This document shows, in pieces, positions 59,250 to 64,000 of a stretch of DNA of 64,000 nt; the stretch's first letter is position 1, and each line of letters opens with the position of its first letter. The stretch comes from Dichetophora obliterata (taxonomy: Eukaryota; Arthropoda; Insecta; Diptera; Sciomyzidae). The notes beneath the pieces are model-generated. The model was not told the origin of the DNA. It was given only the letters and a program-made list of their open reading frames with translations, and did not search any database. Made by a program: the position numbers and the translations under genes. Location: NCBI GenBank assembly GCA_963920525.1, contig OY986436.1:27789318-27853317 (forward strand), read 5' to 3'.

Positions 59250-60183
59250 ATAGGCTGTTCTCCAATGAAGTTTGATGCAACAGTAATTTTTTTATGTTTT
59301 TCCGCGCAACTATTGATATGTCAATATCATCGATATTACCAACCATTTCATATGAAGAGCCACGAATCATTGATTTCCAATATTTCTCTTCTGGTAGCTT
59401 ACAATTCGGTATACAATTCTTTCTTAGAGTTCCTAGGTTTAAGATTCCTAAACATTTATAAAATTTATATGCATATGTAACTTCAACTGAAGAAAATATT
59501 TGTTCTATATTTTCTACATACCTTTACTATACAGTTCATATGTCGAAGGGATTGAGGTGTAGTAGTTGTCGAAATGTAATAAATGTGGTGAAAAATATTT
59601 CAAACTAAGCGAATTACTACATTAGAACTTGCGCCTAAAGTTTTTTCGGAGTGTAACCTAAAACGATCATCATTTTCCTGACCAGTGTAAAGCTCAAAAT
59701 TAAACACGTATCCCGAAACTCCACATAAAACAAAAAACTTATAACTTATATGATAATATATCATATATGATATGGAATTTCTTAAATACCTTGACGTACA
59801 AGATATCATATATGATATATAAAATTTTATTCAAGGATTTCTTTAATTAAATGTAAGTTTTTAAAGTACAACAAGTTCTTATAACTTAATTATTATAAAT
59901 TATATTTATTATCATAAAAATATTGCAGTTACCTCTTTTAAGTTTTAATCTTAGCGAAAAATTATAAGTTTTACTGGCTCTTTCAATCTTGTGTACAATA
60001 GACTTGGTAATTTTTAACTATTATGTGAAATATAACGGGACTTGGCTCAGCTTACTGTAAACAGTGTTAACTCAATTACGAATAATGTACAAAAGAGAAG
60101 AAATAAGCTGATTTTTTTTTCATTCTAAAGTAGTTAGTTCATAAAATCAACATATCATATATGATATACGGTGCAATAAAGGG
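59250..60183. other. Right part of the piggyBac-like element
   Basis: Holds the transposase fragments listed above up to 59740, then about 440 bp of AT-rich DNA with three ATATCATATATGATAT palindromes and the right terminal repeat. The N-terminal coding region that should lie here is missing. Confidence 0.7.
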
Positions 60184-60187
60184 TTAA

Positions 60188-60717
60188 CACATTGCTTTAT
60201 TAAAGATATTACTTTCATTATTAAAATATATGCGAAATCGGACATCGAATCTATTTAGACTGAAAGTCGTAACAAATCCGATATATCGGACCATATGGCA
60301 ACACTGATCTTAACAACTACTGACATGTCATATTATTCCTAACAGCTTCATAACGACAGGAATATAAGAATGTGAGAAAAAGTCACATCGGGAGCGACTT
60401 GGAGTATTTAATATCGCTCCTTATACCAACCTCTGCTTTCTTGTCAAGCTTACCACTTCGACCCAAGCATTTTGGGTTTTTATATAGAATTTTTTTTTTT
60501 ATTACTTGCATTCCTTGTATTCTGCTAGCTGTGCTATAAGCCCTCGCAAAAGAACTCAAGTTTAACATAATTGGCCTTGCAAAACCTTCGAGCCTCCGAC
60601 TGCACAAATTTGACACGCTGCATCGTCAAAGCCATTTAAGTTGCCCGCTGTGCCGACTGAACCTCGCCGTTTAGCTAGCTCAGTCGAATTGCCCGAGTGG
60701 TCGTCTGACCTCATAAA
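60188..60717. other. Intergenic DNA, no gene recognised
   Basis: Moderately GC-richer from 60380 with CTCGCAAAAGAACT-type words related to the minisatellite downstream. No recognisable gene; short minus-strand frames are repeat-derived. Confidence 0.35.
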
Positions 60718-60950
60718 TACTTCACTTCTGCTCGATGCGCTGCTTCGGTAGCCCTCGCCACAGAACTTGAACACTTGAACGCTGAAAACAATAATTTATT
60801 TTCTTGAACGCATTACTTCTGCTCGCTGCGCTGATTCGGAAGCCCTCGCAACAGAACTTGAGCGACCGCTGCAAGCAATCATTTATTCTTTTGAACGCAT
60901 TACTTCTGCTCGCTGCGCTGGTTCGGTAGCCCACGCAACAACACCTGGTC
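60718..60950 (+). repeat. Minisatellite with a unit of about 89 bp
   Basis: CTTCTGCTCG(A/C)TGCGCTG, (T/A)TCGG(T/A)AGCCC and CGC(C/A)ACAGAACTTGA recur near 60721, 60812 and 60901, giving two full units and a partial third. A more diverged related block occurs at about 60528-60555. Confidence 0.8.
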
Positions 60951-61861
60951 GTTGTACATGAGTTGCCTCACATAGCGAATACCTGAACCATCACCGTCAT
61001 GTATGTAGAGACCACAACCAACGTCTAAGCAATTTAGAACCAAACCAGAACTGATTACCTTAACGACGAGAACCGACTACCTGGCATAGAGCAAGTCCTA
61101 CCGAACCGATTACCCGTTGAACAGAACCGATTCCGACTAACAGACGCTGTGTCATAAATTTGTAAAGTATCATAAGACCTATCATAAGAACTATCATAAG
61201 GACTATCATAAGGAATTAAAATTAATCAATAATAAGTTAAAAACTCGCAAATATGCTTCGATATATACACAATTAAATAAAACACAACCGATCTCAGTAC
61301 GTTTCTCAAAGAAATAAAATATTGTGACGTAGTCCACTGCACAGCTGGTTGTCAAACTCGATTAGCAGAAGTAACGGACCTGCGCAAAGCGTAATCTCTT
61401 ATTCTATCATTCTTGAAGCGAAGCGCTTGTTGCAGATCTCTGGTTCAAAATTATCTACATAATTTTTTCTTTAATTAAAGTAAGTTCATTGAAGCTGTAG
61501 GGTTTAGTATAACAGTTTTGATTCTACTAAAGACACTTTTCGGGTAAGAAAATGTGTTTTTTGCTTGCAACTTTTTATTTTTCTCATAATTCATGCTTTA
61601 GATTTAGAAACACATAAAGATTTCACTTGTAGAAAAGTTATGGCATACCAAAAATGATAAAATTTTGTATTATTATTGATTTTATTAATTTTTTAAAAAA
61701 CGAGTTTTTTTGCATTTTTTACTCATGTGAAGTTAGCATCTGACGATATGCAGCATCTGTTAAAATAGCTTAACATAGCGCTGTCATCAACATAGCAGTA
61801 TGAGCAGAAGCTGTTAGCAACAAAACTTTCTTAGAAAAAATTTGAAAGTTTCAAAACTCTG
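60951..61861. other. Intergenic DNA, possible LTR-like sequence
   Basis: Includes the 12-bp tandem at 61168-61215 and a stretch with ACCGATTACC and AATAAAATATTGTGACGTAG near 61315. The composition resembles an LTR region, but no second copy is visible and no gene is recognised. Confidence 0.3.
61168..61215 (+). repeat. 12-bp tandem TATCATAAG(G/A)AC, four copies
   Basis: Units start at 61168, 61180, 61192 and 61204 and read TATCATAAGACC, TATCATAAGAAC, TATCATAAGGAC and TATCATAAGGAA. Confidence 0.9.
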
Positions 61862-61863
61862 TT

Positions 61864-63151
61864 ATTGGGGGTTGGAATTAATTTTAAAGGTTTTTTTTCG
61901 GTTTTTGAGCATTTATTTAGAAACAACGGTACAATGTATATTATTCAAAGTATTGTCCATCGTTAGCTACAACATTTTCCCATCTTTCTGGCAGCATATG
62001 GATTCCGCGCCGGAAGAACGATTCGTCTTTTGAGGCAATCCACGAATCGACCCATTTTTTGGTATCCTCGTAAGAAGTGAAGCGCTGCTCAGCCAAGCCA
62101 TGCGTCATCGATCTGAATAGGTGGTAGTCGGAAGGGGCTATGTCTGGGCTAAAAGGCGGGTGGGGTAGCACATCCCAATTCAGCGCCTCCAACGTTTCCT
62201 TGACGGTTCTTGCAACATGTGGCCGTGCGTTGTCATGTTGAAAAACCACTTTGTCGTGTCTTTTGGCATATTCCGGCCGCTTAACCTTTAATGCTCGGCT
62301 CAATTGCATCAATTGTTGTTGGTAGCGTTCCCCAATGATGGTTTCGTTAGGTTTTAGCAGCTCATAGTACACGACACCCTTCTGATCCCACCAAATACAC
62401 AGCATAAGCTTGGCGCCATGAATATTCGGCTTGGCCCTCGATGTTGATGCATGGCCGGGTGGTCCCCACGATTTTTTTCGCTTAGGATTATCGTAATGGA
62501 TCCACTTTTCATCGCCAGTGACAATACGATGCAAAAAACTCTTCCTTTTATGCCGTTGAAGCAGTTGTTCGCACATGCAAAATCGCCGTTCAACGTCTCT
62601 CGGCTTCAACTGGTACGGCACCCAATTTCCTTGCTTTTGAATCATTCCCATGGCCTTCAAGCGTTTGCCGACCGTTGATAAGTCGACTCCCAATGATTCT
62701 GACAATTCTTGAAGGGTTTGACACGGGTCTTCATCGAGCAAAGCCTCCAATTCCTCATCTTCAAACTTTTTCGGCTGGCCCGGACGCTCTTTGTCTTCCG
62801 TATCAAAATCACCACTTTTAAACCGACGGAACCAGTACTCACAAGTAGAAATCGATGGAGCATAGTCCCCGTAAGCCTCAGTAAGCGTGCGTTGTGCTTC
62901 AACTGCTTTTTTCTTCAAATGGAAGCACAAAAGTAAACCTTCCCGCAAATTGCGTTTTGTTGGAACGAAAGTCGACATGTTCACAGAGAAAAAAATATAT
63001 GTTGTTTACACTTCAGTGGAATGACACATACTGAAAAATGAAGCTTAGACAATGTGCTTTGAAATGAATATAGTCACAGGTGTGCCCGATGCGATCTATT
63101 GATAGTTACGCCATCTCTTAGAAAACCTTTAAAACTAATTCCAACCCCCAA
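61864..63151 (-). mobile_element. mariner element, copy 2, structurally intact
   Basis: The complete inverted ends TTGGGGGTTGGAATTA(A/G)TTT lie between TA duplications (61862-61863 and 63152-63153). Length is 1288 bp, normal for mariner. The two ends differ at one position in the first 28. It encodes one uninterrupted transposase. Both the structure and the near-identity with copy 1 suggest recent activity. Confidence 0.95.
61941..62978 (-). CDS. mariner transposase (DD34D), intact
   Basis: A 345-residue transposase, the usual mariner length, which cuts and pastes its own element at TA sites in the nucleus. I chose the ATG at 62978-62976 (MSTFVPTKRNL); the codons just upstream start with GTG and are unlikely to be used. 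The N-terminal half holds two helix-turn-helix regions (LLLCFHLKKKAVEAQRTL and SISTCEYWFRRFKSGDFD; then LQELSESLGVDLSTVGKRLK) joined through a GRPR-like linker reading ERPGQPKKFEDEE. The catalytic part has VTGDEKWIHYDN, FQHDNARPHVARTV and SPDIAPSDYHLF, with exactly 34 residues between the second and third Asp. WVPYQLKP precedes the catalytic domain where WVPHxL is usual. All key residues are present; the subfamily is not determined. Confidence 0.96.
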   Translation of the reverse strand: MSTFVPTKRNLREGLLLCFHLKKKAVEAQRTLTEAYGDYAPSISTCEYWFRRFKSGDFDTEDKERPGQPKKFEDEELEALLDEDPCQTLQELSESLGVDLSTVGKRLKAMGMIQKQGNWVPYQLKPRDVERRFCMCEQLLQRHKRKSFLHRIVTGDEKWIHYDNPKRKKSWGPPGHASTSRAKPNIHGAKLMLCIWWDQKGVVYYELLKPNETIIGERYQQQLMQLSRALKVKRPEYAKRHDKVVFQHDNARPHVARTVKETLEALNWDVLPHPPFSPDIAPSDYHLFRSMTHGLAEQRFTSYEDTKKWVDSWIASKDESFFRRGIHMLPERWENVVANDGQYFE

Positions 63152-63153
63152 TA

Positions 63154-64000
63154 CTAAAAGACCTTTACCACTTAAAATCTTGTTATCATAAGTTTTATTA
63201 AAAGTAAATTTTTAGTTTTTGATCCGTTTTATCCAAAAGTTAAGGAAAATGAGTTTAGATTGACAATCTACAATTACAAATTTTCTGCAATGATTTTTTC
63301 ATAACATTAAAAGAATTGCCCTATTACTAGAATTGAGTACATAAATAGCTTACACAAATATGTTAAACAAACAAACATTTAAAATTTGTATTTAAATCAT
63401 AGAAGTTCAACATAATAATTAACAAGGTCATATAGATAACTTTATTTATTTAAAATATTAATATATTAAATAAAAAGTATGTGTCGGCCGCACATGTGGC
63501 TATTTGCACAACCCACCTTTCAGTTAAAACACTACCCTTTAGCGAAGTAAAAATTATTTCAATTCTATGGTGCATTTCGGAGGACTAGTCGAGCTCCAAT
63601 GAATATCGAAAGAAAAAATAAGAAGCAACTAGAACAGACGGCAACCCTGGTAGAATTTAAGGCTTGATCTAAAAATAGCAACTGCATTATTATCATATGA
63701 TTAAGTGCTGATGAGAACGTTAAAGTTCTTACGAATTGGCTCGATCGAATCAGATAAAACTTTATACAGTGGGTTGGTCACAGCTGAAAATGTTTTTACT
63801 CCAATATAAAAATCATGTTTTTATATTTATAGCTATTTTGAGAAAACATAAAAACGATTTTTTACCTGTGCATGTAAAAAGTAATAACTAATTTTTATTA
63901 TGTACAAAGGGGGTATGTTTTATTTTAAGACCGTTAATGAATTGAATTGCTTAATGATACCAAATAATGCTCGCTAAACAGCACTGTGCTACCCACTGTG
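63154..64000. other. Intergenic DNA, possible transposon ends near the window edge
   Basis: AT-rich DNA without a recognised gene. ACAGTGGGTTGGTCACAGCTG at about 63767 and, in inverse orientation, CACAGTGGGTAGCACAGTGC at the very end may be ends of a short Tc1-like relic; the match is imperfect. Confidence 0.3.

Larger units (their letters stand above)
55167..59740 (-). pseudogene. piggyBac-like transposase, split by a mariner and a non-LTR insertion
   Basis: Minus-strand pieces in order are: KFFVLCGVSGYVFNFELYTG and LGASSNVVIRL (59740-59603); FDNYYTSIPS with the second catalytic Asp after a frameshift (59573-59550); LGTLRKNCIPNCKLPEEK and a IRGSSYEM block (59442-59250); then, beyond the mariner, AIIKKYNKFMGGVDLADS with the third catalytic Asp and KKWFHRIIYHLLDIVE (57957-57745). 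After the non-LTR insertion come LHEKELNHLQKLDVLKHKE, GGRPSNN and a cysteine-rich tail (GCGWPTFIKCTKCDLTIC, 55270-55200) ending at a TAA at 55167-55169. The N-terminal part and first catalytic Asp are absent upstream of 59740. Frameshifts occur in most pieces. Confidence 0.87.
54228..60183 (-). mobile_element. piggyBac-like transposon carrying three later insertions
   Basis: The left end TTAA|CCCTTTACTGCACA (54224 onward) and the right end, read in reverse, TTAA|CCCTTTATTGCAC (60187 downward) match at 12 of 13 positions after TTAA, the target of piggyBac elements. ATATCATATATGATAT occurs near the left end (54357) and three times near the right end (59758, 59803, 60152). Between them lie minus-strand fragments of one piggyBac transposase in correct N-to-C order. 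They are separated by a mariner (57962-59244) and a non-LTR copy (about 55603-57740); another non-LTR fragment (about 54475-55160) lies between the stop codon and the left end. Without insertions the element would be roughly 1.8 kb, with the transposase N-terminus already deleted. Confidence 0.85.

Noticed and set aside
59487..59521. Possible intron in the piggyBac transposase, with GTATGT and TTTTCTTCAG
   Set aside because: It would be only 35 nt, shorter than normal fly introns, and does not restore a clean frame on its own.

Overview
The window looks like repeat-rich, AT-rich nuclear DNA of an insect, most likely a higher fly (Diptera). The evidence is the transposon content: mariner, Tc1-like, hAT-like and piggyBac-like DNA elements, Jockey/CR1-, LOA- and I-like non-LTR retrotransposons, a Ty3/Gypsy pol remnant, and tRNA-derived SINEs. 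Long CAA/CAG/TG microsatellites agree. No prokaryotic genes, rRNA, CRISPR array or operon structure is visible. I cannot name the species. I found no convincing host protein-coding gene; nearly all long reading frames belong to transposable elements, and only one, a mariner transposase at 61.9-63.0 kb, looks intact.

Layout. 1-1.8 kb: anonymous AT-rich DNA. 1.8-4.5 kb: a foldback element with long inverted arms, hAT-like ends and an 8-bp target duplication. 5.2-6.4 kb: two direct copies of a 330-bp dispersed repeat. 8.67-13.67 kb: a complete but decayed LOA-like non-LTR element (minus strand) with a 12-bp target duplication. 15.6-16.9 kb: a palindromic cluster of GGCCGTACAA-type motifs. 18.7-19.6 kb: a non-LTR tail. 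19.9-22.6 kb: a decayed Gypsy pol. 22.9-24.2 kb: a decayed Tc1-like element. 26.1-28.0 kb: a tandem-repeat-bearing element with CCCTGCAAAC ends and a SINE inside. 28.1-33.2 kb: a very decayed non-LTR element carrying a SINE, a MITE and a third insertion. 34.0-35.8 kb: a second MITE copy, a deleted Tc1-like element and a 320-bp CAA repeat. 38.7-40.2 kb: a hAT-like MITE that contains a Tc1-type foldback MITE.

44.9-52.35 kb holds pieces of an I-like element separated by two other non-LTR elements, all on the minus strand. 54.2-60.2 kb is the most striking locus: a piggyBac-like element bounded by TTAA and matching CCCTTTA[C/T]TGCAC ends. Its minus-strand transposase is broken up by a non-LTR copy on the plus strand and a mariner, and a third insertion lies between its stop codon and its left end. 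60.7-61.2 kb has minisatellites, and 61.86-63.15 kb holds the second, intact mariner.

The genes do not form a pathway. The window records successive transposition waves whose relative order can be read from the nesting: the hAT-like, piggyBac-like and I-like elements are older, and the mariner copies are youngest.
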